Below are positions 35,417-44,995 of a stretch of DNA of 64,000 bases, one piece after another. The stretch is from an uncultured Lachnospiraceae bacterium (GTDB lineage Bacteria > Bacillota > Clostridia > Lachnospirales > Lachnospiraceae). The notes beneath the pieces were generated by a model, which was given only the letters and a program-made list of their open reading frames with translations, was not told the origin of the DNA and did not search any database. The stretch is taken from the NCBI GenBank assembly GCA_934317845.1, contig CAKRES010000001.1:62001-126000 (forward strand). Direction: 5' to 3'. The translations under genes and the position numbers were made by a program. Numbering within the stretch: the stretch's first letter is position 1; each line of letters starts with the position of its first letter.

Positions 35417-36697
35417 ATGGACTTAAAAAAAGTATATGAATCAATGGGGATCAGTGCACAGGTGTTTGAGCTGGCACAGAAAAAGGAGGCAGAACTCAAA
35501 GAACGGTTTGATGCTATCGACCGTATGGCGGAAGCAAATCAGTTAAAGGTGCTGCATGCTATGCAGGAGAATAAGCTGCAGGAAGCACATTTTGCTCCAA
35601 CCACAGGATATGGCTATAACGATCTGGGACGGGAAGCATTAGAGAAGATCTATGCTACACTGTTTCGTGCCGAGGATGCACTTGTCCGACCACAGATCAC
35701 CTGTGGAACACATGCCTTAAATGTTGCACTGGCTGCGAATCTGCGTCCGGGGGATGAACTGTTATCGCCGGTTGGCAAGCCGTATGATACGATGGATGAG
35801 ATCATCGGCATCCGTCCTTCCAAAGGTTCTCTGGCAGAATACGGTATCACCTATCGTCAGGTTGATCTAAAGAAAGATGGAAGCATTGATTTTGAGGGAA
35901 TAAAGCAGGCGATCAATGAAAAAACTAAGCTTGTGACGATCCAGCGTTCCAAAGGCTACGCAACAAGACCAACATTGAGTGTGGCACAGATCGGTCAGAT
36001 CATTGAGACTGTAAAATCAGTGCGTTCCGATATCATCTGTATGGTGGACAACTGTTACGGAGAGCTGGTCGAGGAAATAGAACCAACCGAGGTAGGAGCC
36101 GATCTTTGTGTAGGTTCCCTGATCAAAAATTTAGGCGGCGGTCTGGCACCGATCGGTGGATACATTGTTGGTCGGGAAGAATATGTGGAACAGTGTGCTT
36201 ACCGCCTGACTTCTCCGGGATTGGGAAAGGAAGTCGGGGCTACGCTTGGTGTGACCCAGACGTTGATGCAGGGATTGTTTGAAGCTCCGTATGTGGTGGC
36301 TGCTGCATTAAAGGGGGCGATCTTTGCAGCGTCTTTATACGAATCTTTGGGATTTTCTGTACATCCGGCAGCAAATGAGACACGGCATGATATTATTCAG
36401 GCCGTCAACATGGACAGTGCAGAGGGACTGTGTGCATTTTGTCAGGGAATTCAGGCGGCAGCTCCGGTGGATTCCTTTGTAGTGCCGGAGCCGTGGGCTA
36501 TGCCGGGCTACGACAGTGATGTGATCATGGCGGCGGGAACCTTTATTTCCGGGGCTTCGATCGAGCTGAGTGCAGATGGTCCGTTGAAACCGCCCTACAC
36601 GGTATTCTTTCAGGGTGGACTGACATATGCGCATGCAAAATATGGAATCATGATGTCGTTGCAGCGTGTGATCGATACTGGATTGGTTCGCTTATAA
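35417..36697 (+). CDS. YnbB-type PLP-dependent lyase (methionine gamma-lyase family)
   Basis: The 426-residue protein belongs to the COG4100 family annotated as methionine gamma-lyase-like or aluminium-resistance protein (Bacillus YnbB). It has the substrate-entry region FAPTTGYGYNDLGREALE, DNCYGELVEEIEPTEVGAD, and the PLP lysine in GSLIKNLGGGLAPIGGYI. The reaction is not firmly established for this subgroup. It follows miaA by 11 bases with AAAGGAG; in Bacillus ynbB also lies in the miaA-hfq-hflX area. Confidence 0.88.
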   Translation: MDLKKVYESMGISAQVFELAQKKEAELKERFDAIDRMAEANQLKVLHAMQENKLQEAHFAPTTGYGYNDLGREALEKIYATLFRAEDALVRPQITCGTHALNVALAANLRPGDELLSPVGKPYDTMDEIIGIRPSKGSLAEYGITYRQVDLKKDGSIDFEGIKQAINEKTKLVTIQRSKGYATRPTLSVAQIGQIIETVKSVRSDIICMVDNCYGELVEEIEPTEVGADLCVGSLIKNLGGGLAPIGGYIVGREEYVEQCAYRLTSPGLGKEVGATLGVTQTLMQGLFEAPYVVAAALKGAIFAASLYESLGFSVHPAANETRHDIIQAVNMDSAEGLCAFCQGIQAAAPVDSFVVPEPWAMPGYDSDVIMAAGTFISGASIELSADGPLKPPYTVFFQGGLTYAHAKYGIMMSLQRVIDTGLVRL

Positions 36698-36720
36698 TTG
36701 GAAAAGAAATGGAAATGTAA

Positions 36721-36753
36721 GCACAAATTCTTGTATAATACAGGGATTTGTGC
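36721..36753 (+). promoter_or_regulatory. Fifteen-base-pair hairpin containing a -10-like box
   Basis: GCACAAATTCTTGTA at 36721-36735 pairs with TACAGGGATTTGTGC at 36739-36753 over 15 pairs (two G-U) around a three-base loop. TATAAT at 36734-36739 sits at the tip. No long T run follows, so termination is not obvious. A second possible -10, TACTAT at 36754-36759 with an extended TG, comes directly after, with TTGTAT at 36731-36736 as a 17-base-spaced -35. It could regulate DUF4321 and radC. Confidence 0.45.
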
Positions 36754-36801
36754 TACTATTGTTTAGTATGGGTTTTTGTCCCCGATAAAGGAGGAGTGTT
36801 T

Positions 36802-37062
36802 ATGGCAGCGACCAGTCGGAAGAATCGCTGGGCCTTATTTTTACTTTTGCTTGCCGGCATCGTGCTGGGAAGTTTTATCGGACATTTGAGCCGGAATGTC
36901 AGCTGGTTGAGTTTTCTCTCATATGGCAAGACATTTGGACTGGAATCTCCGGTTGTGTTAAATCTGGGTGTGATGATTCTCACATTTGGACTGACCATTG
37001 ACATCAATATTGCAAGTATTATTGGTGTAATTATTGCTATAATAATATATAGACTTGCTTAA
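36802..37062 (+). CDS. DUF4321 small membrane protein
   Basis: This 86-residue protein has a first hydrophobic helix near residues 9-27 (WALFLLLLAGIVLGSFIGHL). A short loop with PVVLNLGVMILTFGLTIDIN follows, and a second helix ends the protein. It fits the DUF4321 family of Clostridia, which is often found beside radC and mreB, as here. No function is known. The start at 36802 follows AAAGGAGGAG; the open frame extends 18 codons further upstream but without a site. Confidence 0.8.
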   Translation: MAATSRKNRWALFLLLLAGIVLGSFIGHLSRNVSWLSFLSYGKTFGLESPVVLNLGVMILTFGLTIDINIASIIGVIIAIIIYRLA

Positions 37063-37089
37063 CTATGCTTGTTTCCGGATCAGATCAAT

Positions 37090-37803
37090 ATGGACCAGAA
37101 GAAAACATGTGAGTTATCAATTTCAATGAAGGAATTGCCCTGCAGCGAACAACCGTATGAACGCTGCCTTTTAAGCGGGGCGCAGTCTCTTACGGATGCA
37201 CAGCTTCTGGCTGTCATTTTAAAGACGGGAAGCAGAAAAGAGTCTGCATTGCAGTTGGCACAACGCCTTCTCATGGAGCAGGAACAGCATCCGGGATTGG
37301 ATGGACTGCTTTACATGAAACTGCCGGATTATCTGAAAATCCATGGTATTGGACAGATCAAGGCGGTAACGTTGCTTTGTGTGGTGGAACTTGCAAAACG
37401 GCTTTCCCTCTGTCGTCATCGGGCCTCGATGGTATTAAATGATTCAGAATCCGTGGCACATTATTATATGGAGCTGATGAATTCCTATCAGAAAGAACAT
37501 TTTTACTGTCTTTTACTGGATGGGAAAAATGCGCTGATCAAAGAATTGGAGATCAGTATTGGCACCGTCAATGCTTCCCTTGCTTCGCCACGGGAAGTGA
37601 TGATCGAAATTCTGCGGTACGAGGCTGTGCGGTTTATTGTACTGCATAATCATCCGTCGGGAGATCCCACACCCAGTACAGCAGATATTCTGCTCACCGG
37701 GAGATTAAAAAAAGCCGGAGAATTACTGGATGTGGAATTGCTTGATCACATTGTGATTGGGGCAGAATCATATGTTAGTATGAAAGCAAGCCAGTTAATA
37801 TAA
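37090..37803 (+). CDS. radC: RadC/MPN+ domain protein
   Basis: The 237-residue protein has an N-terminal helix-hairpin-helix region (LPDYLKIHGIGQIKAVTLLCVVELAKR) and the JAMM/MPN+ metal motif in VLHNHPSGDPTPSTADI. Despite the historical name, a direct DNA repair role of RadC has been questioned, so the function is open. No strong ribosome binding site precedes either the ATG at 37090 or the in-frame TTG at 37069; the ATG is chosen. It sits next to mreB, the arrangement known from Bacillus (radC-mreBCD-minCD). Confidence 0.9.
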   Translation: MDQKKTCELSISMKELPCSEQPYERCLLSGAQSLTDAQLLAVILKTGSRKESALQLAQRLLMEQEQHPGLDGLLYMKLPDYLKIHGIGQIKAVTLLCVVELAKRLSLCRHRASMVLNDSESVAHYYMELMNSYQKEHFYCLLLDGKNALIKELEISIGTVNASLASPREVMIEILRYEAVRFIVLHNHPSGDPTPSTADILLTGRLKKAGELLDVELLDHIVIGAESYVSMKASQLI

Positions 37804-37824
37804 AACGGGAAAGGAGTCCTAACC

Positions 37825-38829
37825 GTGAAGCATAAAGGTTATGGAATAGATATAGGAACAAAAAATATTAAGATCTATAAGGAAGGGCAGGAGGTATTAG
37901 TTGCCCAGAAAAATGTACTCGCAATGAAAGAAAGCGGGGAGATCATTGCTATGGGAGATGAAGCCTTTTCGATGTGTGAAAAGACACCAGAGAACATTTT
38001 TGTAACATTTCCCATGCGCCACGGCGTGATTGCCGATTTTACGAAGATGCAGGAGATTTTGAGAAGTTTTGTAACGAAGGAGATCAAAGGGGGAAATGGA
38101 GCTAAGGATGTTTATGTTGCGGTTCCAACCAATATTACAGAAGTGGAAAAGCGTGCCTTTTCTGAATTGATCGAGAATGCCAAAATCCGTGCCAAACATA
38201 TTCACACAGTGGAAAAGCCAATTGCTGCTGCTTTGGGGGCAGGTTTGGATATAAAAAAACCTGGGGGTGTCATGCTGATTGATTTTGGTGCTGATACGAC
38301 TGAGATCAGCATTTTATCTTTGGGTGGTATTGTAGTAAGCCGCTTGCTCCCGATCGGCGGAAATAAACTTGATGAAGACATTGTGTCTCTGGTGAAAAAG
38401 GAATCTAATGTGATCATCGGTAATAAGACGGCAGAAGAGAGTAAGATCCGCCTGGCAAGTGCTATTCCGGGGGCAGCTGAAGAGGAACTTGTTGTGAAGG
38501 GACGTTATTTAGTTACCGGACTTCCTACAACAGTAACGCTGACCAGAGAATTTGTGCATCGAGCGATCGCTGATGATCTAAAGGTGATCATGGAAGCGAT
38601 CAAGATCATTCTGGAGCGTACTCCGCCAGAAATTTCCTCTGATATTTTCGATCATGGTATTTATGTGACCGGAGGAGGATCAAAGATCCATAATCTGGAC
38701 CTGCTGATCAAGGAACAGACAACGCTTCGTGCAAATCTTTACGATCATCCGGAAGATTGTGTCATTTATGGACTGGGACGCATTATGGAAGAAGAGAATT
38801 TAAGAGATTTAGCATTTTCAAACAAGTAA
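37825..38829 (+). CDS. mreB: Rod shape-determining protein MreB
   Basis: This 334-residue actin homologue starts at a GTG behind AAAGGAGT. It contains the phosphate 1 motif YGIDIGTKNIKIY, phosphate 2 GVMLIDFGADTTEISILSLGGI, and the adenosine motif GIYVTGGGSKIHNLDLLI. It polymerises under the membrane and positions the elongation machinery encoded by the following genes (MreC, MreD, PBP2, RodA). It could be an MreB or Mbl paralogue; the mreCD neighbours favour MreB. Confidence 0.95.
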   Translation: MKHKGYGIDIGTKNIKIYKEGQEVLVAQKNVLAMKESGEIIAMGDEAFSMCEKTPENIFVTFPMRHGVIADFTKMQEILRSFVTKEIKGGNGAKDVYVAVPTNITEVEKRAFSELIENAKIRAKHIHTVEKPIAAALGAGLDIKKPGGVMLIDFGADTTEISILSLGGIVVSRLLPIGGNKLDEDIVSLVKKESNVIIGNKTAEESKIRLASAIPGAAEEELVVKGRYLVTGLPTTVTLTREFVHRAIADDLKVIMEAIKIILERTPPEISSDIFDHGIYVTGGGSKIHNLDLLIKEQTTLRANLYDHPEDCVIYGLGRIMEEENLRDLAFSNK

Positions 38830-38856
38830 GAAGAATTATAATTAGGATGTGACGCT

Positions 38857-39831
38857 ATGAAACGAAATAATTCCATGAAGCTGCCACCTCGGTATGTTTT
38901 TTTGATATTGTCGGGGATCTGTATTATCTTAATGACGATCACCCTTCTTTTTTCCAAATCCATTCCGGTTTTTAATACGATCTCCAGTGCGGTCTTTGTG
39001 CCGATGGAGCGTGGGGTGAATTCTATTGGAAGCTGGACAACACAGAGGCTTGAGGATATCAAATCAGCCGGAGAACTACGGAAAAATAATGAAAAGTTAC
39101 AAGAGAAGGTGAACCAGCTTCGTCAGCAGGTTGCTTCTCTGGAATCTGACCAGTCGGAGCTTGAGAATCTCAGAAGTCTTTATAAGCTTGACCAGAAATA
39201 TGAGTCCTATCCAAAGGTGGGGGCACGGATCATTGCTTCTGATAACAGCAACTGGTATAACAACTTTACGATCGATAAAGGAAGCAAGGATGGCATCAAG
39301 GTGGACATGAATGTGTTGGCCGGAGATGGTCTGGCTGGTATTGTATATCAGGTTGGACGCAATTATGCAAAGGTGCGCGCGATCATTGATGATACTTCCT
39401 ATGTCAGTGCGATGTTTTCTACCACCGCAGATAATTGTATCGTCAATGGAGATTTAAAGGCGATCGCAGATGGTGCGATCACGGTAGATCATATCAGCAA
39501 GGATGCTAAGATCAATGAAGGGGATGAACTGATCACCAGTAATGTCAGTGCCAAATTTTTACCGGGTATCACGATTGGATATATTTCTGATATCAAACTT
39601 GACAGTAATTCTCTAACAAAGTCCGGTAAAGTGACACCAGCAGTTGATTTCAAACATTTAGAGGAAGTACTTGTTATTACGGAGTTAAAGGAAAACATGG
39701 ATGAGTCTGCTGTGACTGCTTCAGGTAATTCTAAGAAATCAGAAAAAACGAACAAAGATGCAGCCACCACTGAAGACGTGGATACGGATAAAGATACTAC
39801 AACAGAGGCAACAACGGAAAAACAGCAGTAA
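38857..39831 (+). CDS. mreC: Rod shape-determining protein MreC
   Basis: The 324-residue protein has one N-terminal transmembrane helix (residues 10-30), a coiled coil near residues 70-105 (ELRKNNEKLQEKVNQLRQQV), and the double beta-barrel MreC domain (ARIIASDNSNWYNNFTIDKGS, VLAGDGLAGIVYQVG). It links MreB to the wall synthases outside the membrane. The last 40 residues form a disordered Thr/Asp/Glu-rich tail, like those on the LCP and CapA-like proteins of this window. Confidence 0.94.
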   Translation: MKRNNSMKLPPRYVFLILSGICIILMTITLLFSKSIPVFNTISSAVFVPMERGVNSIGSWTTQRLEDIKSAGELRKNNEKLQEKVNQLRQQVASLESDQSELENLRSLYKLDQKYESYPKVGARIIASDNSNWYNNFTIDKGSKDGIKVDMNVLAGDGLAGIVYQVGRNYAKVRAIIDDTSYVSAMFSTTADNCIVNGDLKAIADGAITVDHISKDAKINEGDELITSNVSAKFLPGITIGYISDIKLDSNSLTKSGKVTPAVDFKHLEEVLVITELKENMDESAVTASGNSKKSEKTNKDAATTEDVDTDKDTTTEATTEKQQ

Positions 39832-39857
39832 AAAATCTATAGAAAGAAGGGAAAAAC

Positions 39858-40364
39858 ATGAAACGAGTGATCACATATGTTGTACTGATCGTGCTTTGCT
39901 ATGTCCTGCAGGTAAGTGTCTTTTCCTACTTTAAGATGGCAGGGATCATTCCTAACATTATGCTGATCCTTGTAGTTTCCTTTTCATTGATGCGTGGACA
40001 GACAGAAGGAATGCTGCTCGGTTTTTTTGCCGGGCTTGTGGTAGATATTATGGGAGGACAGGATCTGGGGCTTTATGCTCTTATTTTTACTTGTATGGGA
40101 TACGGAAATGGATTCTTTAATCAGATTTTTTATGCGAATAACATATTGTTGCCGCTTGCTATGATCTTAGGCAACAGTATTGCTTATAATTTTGTGATGT
40201 ATGTATGTGGGTTTCTGCTCCGTAACCGGACGGATTTCCTCTTTTATCTGATACATGTTATGCTGCCGGAAGTGGTATATACCTTCTTCGTTGCATTGTT
40301 TTTATATAATCTGTTTCTGTACATCAATAATAAGCTCGAAGACTATACAAAAAGGAGTGCGTAA
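39858..40364 (+). CDS. mreD: Rod shape-determining protein MreD
   Basis: This 168-residue hydrophobic protein has about five transmembrane segments and the weak MreD pattern (IPNIMLILVVSFSLMRGQTEGMLLGFFAGLVVDI across two segments). MreD is the integral membrane partner of MreC in the elongasome. Position between mreC and the PBP2 gene makes the call safe. RBS GAAAGAAGGG precedes the start. Confidence 0.9.
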   Translation: MKRVITYVVLIVLCYVLQVSVFSYFKMAGIIPNIMLILVVSFSLMRGQTEGMLLGFFAGLVVDIMGGQDLGLYALIFTCMGYGNGFFNQIFYANNILLPLAMILGNSIAYNFVMYVCGFLLRNRTDFLFYLIHVMLPEVVYTFFVALFLYNLFLYINNKLEDYTKRSA

Positions 40365-40367
40365 CTG

Positions 40368-43268
40368 TTGTTTAGTGATATAAAAGAAGCCATCTTAAAT
40401 TTTATAAGCCATCGTCTGTTTGCTCTCATTCTTGTCTTCATTGTGCTGATGGGAATTCTGGTTCTGCGCCTTTTTTCCCTGCAGATCATAAATGGAGAAG
40501 ATTATCTGGATGAGTTTACGGTCATGAGTGAAAAAACGATCACGACCAATGGACAACGTGGGAATATCTATGATTGTAACGGCAATTTGCTGGCGTATAA
40601 CCGGCTGACTTATTCTTTGACTTATAATGGGGATGATGCCGGGATTGAAGAGCTTGCACAAAAAGAGGATAAGACTGTAAATTCCGTAAAAAATGAAATT
40701 TTATATAAGATTCTTAAGATTCTTGGCGAAAACGGAGATAAGATCGTCAATTCCTTTGAGATCAAACGAAATAAAAAGGGAGAATTTGTATTCTCCAGTT
40801 CCAACGAAAATACCATCTTACAATTTAAAAAAGAGGTATACTCTGCCAGTAGTGTAGAGAAACTGACTGCAGATCAGAAAAATGCAGATGCAAAGACGGT
40901 ATTTGAATATTTGAAGAACGGAAATCAGGATCTGAAAAAGGATCGTATGTTTGGAGTATCGGAGGAATACGAGGATGCGGTTGCATTGAAGATTGTTGCG
41001 ATCCGCTACATGCTTTGGCTAAAGCGGTACAATCTGTATGAGCCGGTCAAGATTGCTATGGACATCAGTGACAAGAGTGTGGCTGCCATTATGGAAAGTG
41101 CTAATGAACTGGTGGGTGCTGATATCGAAAGTGATTCGGTAAGAGAATATAATTATAGTCCTTATTTTTCGCAGATTGTCGGATATACTGGTGTGATCTC
41201 CGAAGAAGAAAAGACGGAGTTAAACAAAAAAGCTGGTAAGAAAGAGCAGTATACCGGAAGTGAAGTCATTGGTAAAACGGGATTGGAACAGGAATATGAA
41301 AGTGTGCTGCGAGGGAAAAACGGCAGCAAGACAGTTCTTGTAGACAGTGTCGGACACATTTTAAAAGAAAATGATGATGAAGTAGAGGCTACGACAGGAA
41401 ATGATATTTACTTAACGATTGATGCGGAACTCGAAAAAGAATGTTATAATATCATGGAGAAATATCTGGCCGGTATCATTTTGACCTACTATAAAAATAC
41501 AAACATTAAAACAAAGTCTCCGGTAAATATTACTACAACAGAAATGTATTTTGCACTGTTTAATAATAATATTATCAGTATGGATCATTTGCGTTCTAAG
41601 AAGGCAAGTGATGCAGAAAAACGGATCAGCAGTGCAATTTCCAATGCCAAACAAAATAAACTGTCAACGATCCACACGGAGCTTCTTTCTACTCATACGA
41701 CGCAGAAGAGTCTTTCCGATGAAAATCAGGAATATATGTCTTATATTTATTCCATGCTCTGTAAAAAGAACATTGTAAAATCATCTGAGCTTGATACGAA
41801 TGATGAGATGTATCAGGAGTGGAATAATGACACGGTTTCTTTGGGAGAATTTTTGGAGTATGCGTTCCAGAAATCATGGATCGACAGCTCTTCTTTTGAT
41901 CTCACTTCCAATTATTATGATACAGAAGAAATGATGTCTGCTCTGATCAAGTACATTGAAAATGAATTAAGTGATGATACGGAATTTGAGAAAAAAGTAC
42001 TGGAGTATCTGATCGATGATGGCACGGTAAGTGGAAGAGATTGCTGCCTGGTACTATACGATCAGGGAATTCTGGATGCTTCTAAGGACGAAGATTATGT
42101 AAAACTTTCTTCAGGGGCTTTATCTGCTTATTCCTTTATGTATCAGAAGGTTAAAAATCTGGAGATCAAACCGTCTCAGCTTGCTTTGGATCCCTGCTCC
42201 GGTTCCATTGTGGTAACGGATGTCAATACCGGAAAAGTAAAGGCACTGGTATCTTATCCAAGCTATGATAATAATAAGCTGGCAAATAATCTGGATGATG
42301 ATTATTACAACAGCCTGCTTAATGATAAGACTTCTCCATTTTTGAATCGTGCAACACAGTCCAGTACAGCACCGGGTTCTACTTTTAAGATGGTGTCTGC
42401 TTCTGCCGGCTTAGCGGAAGGTGTGATCAAACGGGGAGAAACGATCAATTGTACGGGTATATATGATGTGATACCGCTGTCACCAAAGTGCTGGATCTAT
42501 CCAAGCCGTCACAGAAATGTTACAGTAACAGATGCGATCGGAGTATCGTGTAATTATTTCTTCTACGAGGTCGGACATCGTTTAAGTACAAAAGCAGACG
42601 GTACAATTGATGAAGAATATGGTTTAAAACGACTTGCCAAATATGCTTCTATGTATGGATTGGACAGCAAATCAGGAATTGAATTAGATGAAAATGAGCC
42701 GCAGATCTCCAATCAGGATGCTGTTCGTTCGGCTATTGGACAGGGTAAGAATTCATTTGCTCCGGCACAGCTTTCACGCTATGTCACAACAGTTGCCAAC
42801 AGTGGAAAATGTTATTCTTTAAGCATTTTGGATAAACAGACAGACAGTGACGGAAATACGGTAAAGGAATATGAGCCGGAATTGGTAAGCGAGGTAAATC
42901 TTTCTTCCAGTACATGGGATGCAATTCATAAAGGAATGTATGAAGTGGTACATGGAAAGCTGCACAAAGAGATTTTTAGTTCTATGCATACAGAGGTTGC
43001 AGGTAAGACAGGAACTGCGGAGGAGGATAAGACACGTTCCAACCATGCGTTATTTGTTTCCTATGCACCATATGAAAAACCGGAGATTTCTGTTACAGTA
43101 GTAATACCACACGGTTATTCCTCCTCTAATGCAATGGAAGTTGCAAAGGATGTATATAAATATTACTTCAGTGAAGAAGAAGCAAAAGCAGATGAAAAGG
43201 ACAAGAAGAATAAGAAGCAGGAACAGACTCAGGCAGTGGTGCCTGCTTACACATCAAATACAGATTAA
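40368..43268 (+). CDS. Penicillin-binding protein 2 (elongation transpeptidase) with large insertion
   Basis: This 966-residue class B PBP begins at a TTG behind AAAAGGAG. It has an N-terminal TM helix (residues about 16-35), the pedestal domain with RGNIYDCNGNLLAYN, and the transpeptidase motifs STFK at Ser671, SCN at 727 and KTGT at Lys880. Class B PBPs usually have 600-750 residues. The excess is a helical, mostly acidic block at about residues 366-602, between LTIDAELEKE and LDPCSGSIVVTDVNTG. A charged tail ends the protein. It should crosslink peptidoglycan together with RodA (45300). Confidence 0.92.
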   Translation: MFSDIKEAILNFISHRLFALILVFIVLMGILVLRLFSLQIINGEDYLDEFTVMSEKTITTNGQRGNIYDCNGNLLAYNRLTYSLTYNGDDAGIEELAQKEDKTVNSVKNEILYKILKILGENGDKIVNSFEIKRNKKGEFVFSSSNENTILQFKKEVYSASSVEKLTADQKNADAKTVFEYLKNGNQDLKKDRMFGVSEEYEDAVALKIVAIRYMLWLKRYNLYEPVKIAMDISDKSVAAIMESANELVGADIESDSVREYNYSPYFSQIVGYTGVISEEEKTELNKKAGKKEQYTGSEVIGKTGLEQEYESVLRGKNGSKTVLVDSVGHILKENDDEVEATTGNDIYLTIDAELEKECYNIMEKYLAGIILTYYKNTNIKTKSPVNITTTEMYFALFNNNIISMDHLRSKKASDAEKRISSAISNAKQNKLSTIHTELLSTHTTQKSLSDENQEYMSYIYSMLCKKNIVKSSELDTNDEMYQEWNNDTVSLGEFLEYAFQKSWIDSSSFDLTSNYYDTEEMMSALIKYIENELSDDTEFEKKVLEYLIDDGTVSGRDCCLVLYDQGILDASKDEDYVKLSSGALSAYSFMYQKVKNLEIKPSQLALDPCSGSIVVTDVNTGKVKALVSYPSYDNNKLANNLDDDYYNSLLNDKTSPFLNRATQSSTAPGSTFKMVSASAGLAEGVIKRGETINCTGIYDVIPLSPKCWIYPSRHRNVTVTDAIGVSCNYFFYEVGHRLSTKADGTIDEEYGLKRLAKYASMYGLDSKSGIELDENEPQISNQDAVRSAIGQGKNSFAPAQLSRYVTTVANSGKCYSLSILDKQTDSDGNTVKEYEPELVSEVNLSSSTWDAIHKGMYEVVHGKLHKEIFSSMHTEVAGKTGTAEEDKTRSNHALFVSYAPYEKPEISVTVVIPHGYSSSNAMEVAKDVYKYYFSEEEAKADEKDKKNKKQEQTQAVVPAYTSNTD

Positions 43269-43288
43269 AAGAGGTAGAGGTGAAGGAT

Positions 43289-44158
43289 ATGACAAACCCG
43301 GTTATGATCAAGGGAAATCGGTTAGGTGTGACGCTTGTGTTAGATGCAGAAATGCCTTATCCGAAGCTCTGTGACCGCATACGTATGAAATTTAAGGAAT
43401 CAGCAAAGTTTTTTGACAAATCTTCCCAAATGGCGATCACTTTTAGTGGGAGAATGTTATCTGACGAGGAACAGGCACATATCATTGATATTATTTATGA
43501 TGCCTGCGGGTTGGAGATTTCTTACATTTTAGAGGAAGATGAACTGAAAGAACAACTGATGGCGGCACAGATTGCCAAACAGCAGGAAGCACAGCCAGAG
43601 AAAGATATGGAAACGGAACAAACTGCAGAGAAAGCGGAGCCGGCACTTCCACAAAAAAAAGAAGAGGAAAATCCGTCTGCTTTAGAGAAACAGGATGTGG
43701 ACATCATTCCCAAACATGCGCCAAAGGAAACGGTTGGGTCCATTGATAATCAGACTTCGGGGGTTACTCCGGTTGTGGAATTAAATGATGATCTGGGACA
43801 TTTTTATCGGGGCACGTTGCGTTCCGGACAGTCAATCGAATTTGCATCAAGCATTGTGGTGATCGGAGATGTTAATCCTGGTGCCAAGGTTGTTGCAAAA
43901 GGCAATATTATTGTGATTGGAAGTCTGAAAGGTGCAGCATATGCGGGAGTGAATGGCAGCCGCAACGCATTCATTATTGCGCTTGATATGGATCCGATGC
44001 AGCTGCGGATTGGCGATCTTTATGCGAGAAGTCCGGATTCTAAAGGCTTTTTAAAAAAACGCAAGCAGCCAAGTAAAGAAATGCAGATTGCATTTGTGGA
44101 GAATAATAATATCTATATAGAACCGATCAACCGGGCTGTATTAAATAATATTATTTAA
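43289..44158 (+). CDS. minC: Septum site-determining protein MinC
   Basis: This 289-residue protein has an N-terminal FtsZ-inhibiting domain (residues 1-100) and a Glu/Pro/Lys-rich linker. The C-terminal beta-helix has YRGTLRSGQSIEFASSIVVIGDVNPGAKVVAKGNIIVIG split over successive rungs and AFIIALDMDPMQLRIGD. It blocks division near the poles when recruited by MinD. The start at 43289 is preferred; a GTG at 43280 would add three residues. The linker is longer than in most MinC proteins. Confidence 0.93.
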   Translation: MTNPVMIKGNRLGVTLVLDAEMPYPKLCDRIRMKFKESAKFFDKSSQMAITFSGRMLSDEEQAHIIDIIYDACGLEISYILEEDELKEQLMAAQIAKQQEAQPEKDMETEQTAEKAEPALPQKKEEENPSALEKQDVDIIPKHAPKETVGSIDNQTSGVTPVVELNDDLGHFYRGTLRSGQSIEFASSIVVIGDVNPGAKVVAKGNIIVIGSLKGAAYAGVNGSRNAFIIALDMDPMQLRIGDLYARSPDSKGFLKKRKQPSKEMQIAFVENNNIYIEPINRAVLNNII

Positions 44159-44191
44159 ATAAACATTATAATTTTGATGGAGGTACAAATC

Positions 44192-44983
44192 ATGAGTGAA
44201 GTAATTGTTATCACTTCTGGAAAAGGTGGTGTTGGTAAAACTACCACGACAGCAAATGTGGGAACAGGTTTAGCAAAGCTGAACAAAAAGGTTGTGTTGA
44301 TCGATACGGACATCGGACTTCGTAATCTGGATGTTGTAATGGGGTTGGAGAATCGTATTGTATACAATCTTGTGGATGTGATCGAGGGAAACTGCCGGAT
44401 CAAACAGGCTTTGATCAAGGATAAACGTTGTCCGAATCTTTATCTGCTTCCGTCTGCACAGACCAGAGATAAAACCAGTGTAAATCCGGAGCAGATGAAA
44501 AAGCTCGTTGCCGATTTAAAGGCAGAGGGATTTGATTACATATTGCTGGATTGCCCGGCTGGTATTGAGCAGGGATTTAAAAATGCAATTGCAGGTGCTG
44601 ACTGCGCTCTTGTTGTTACTACTCCGGAGGTTTCTGCTATCCGTGATGCGGATCGTATCATTGGTCTGTTAGAGGCAAATGAAATGAAGAATACACATCT
44701 GATCGTCAACCGTATCCGTATGGACATGGTAAAGCGTGGAGACATGATGTCCATGGATGATGTAGTAGAGATTCTTGCTATTGATATTATCGGAGCAGTA
44801 CCAGATGATGAGAACATTGTTGTTGCAACCAACCAGGGAGAACCATTGGTAGGAAACGACACACTGGCTGGTCAGGCATATATGAATATCTGTAAACGAA
44901 TCACGGGAGAGGAAGTGCCATTCCTGGATTTGGATAAGAAGGGGTTCTTTGCAAAACTTGGCAATATTTTCAAGAAAAACTAA
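44192..44983 (+). CDS. minD: Septum site-determining protein MinD
   Basis: The 263-residue ParA-type ATPase begins EVIVITSGKGGVGKTTTTANVG, the deviant Walker A motif, followed by VLIDTDIGLRNLDVVMGLENR. It ends in an amphipathic membrane-targeting helix (FFAKLGNIFKKN). MinD binds membranes with ATP and recruits MinC or MinE. The start at 44192 follows ATGGAGGT; a longer in-frame start at 44174 lacks a site. Confidence 0.97.
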   Translation: MSEVIVITSGKGGVGKTTTTANVGTGLAKLNKKVVLIDTDIGLRNLDVVMGLENRIVYNLVDVIEGNCRIKQALIKDKRCPNLYLLPSAQTRDKTSVNPEQMKKLVADLKAEGFDYILLDCPAGIEQGFKNAIAGADCALVVTTPEVSAIRDADRIIGLLEANEMKNTHLIVNRIRMDMVKRGDMMSMDDVVEILAIDIIGAVPDDENIVVATNQGEPLVGNDTLAGQAYMNICKRITGEEVPFLDLDKKGFFAKLGNIFKKN

Positions 44984-44995
44984 GGAGGGGTACCA

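Noticed and set aside
43280..43288. GTG start for minC at 43280
   Set aside because: The downstream ATG at 43289 has the better-placed AGAGGTG site; the difference is only three residues and remains uncertain.
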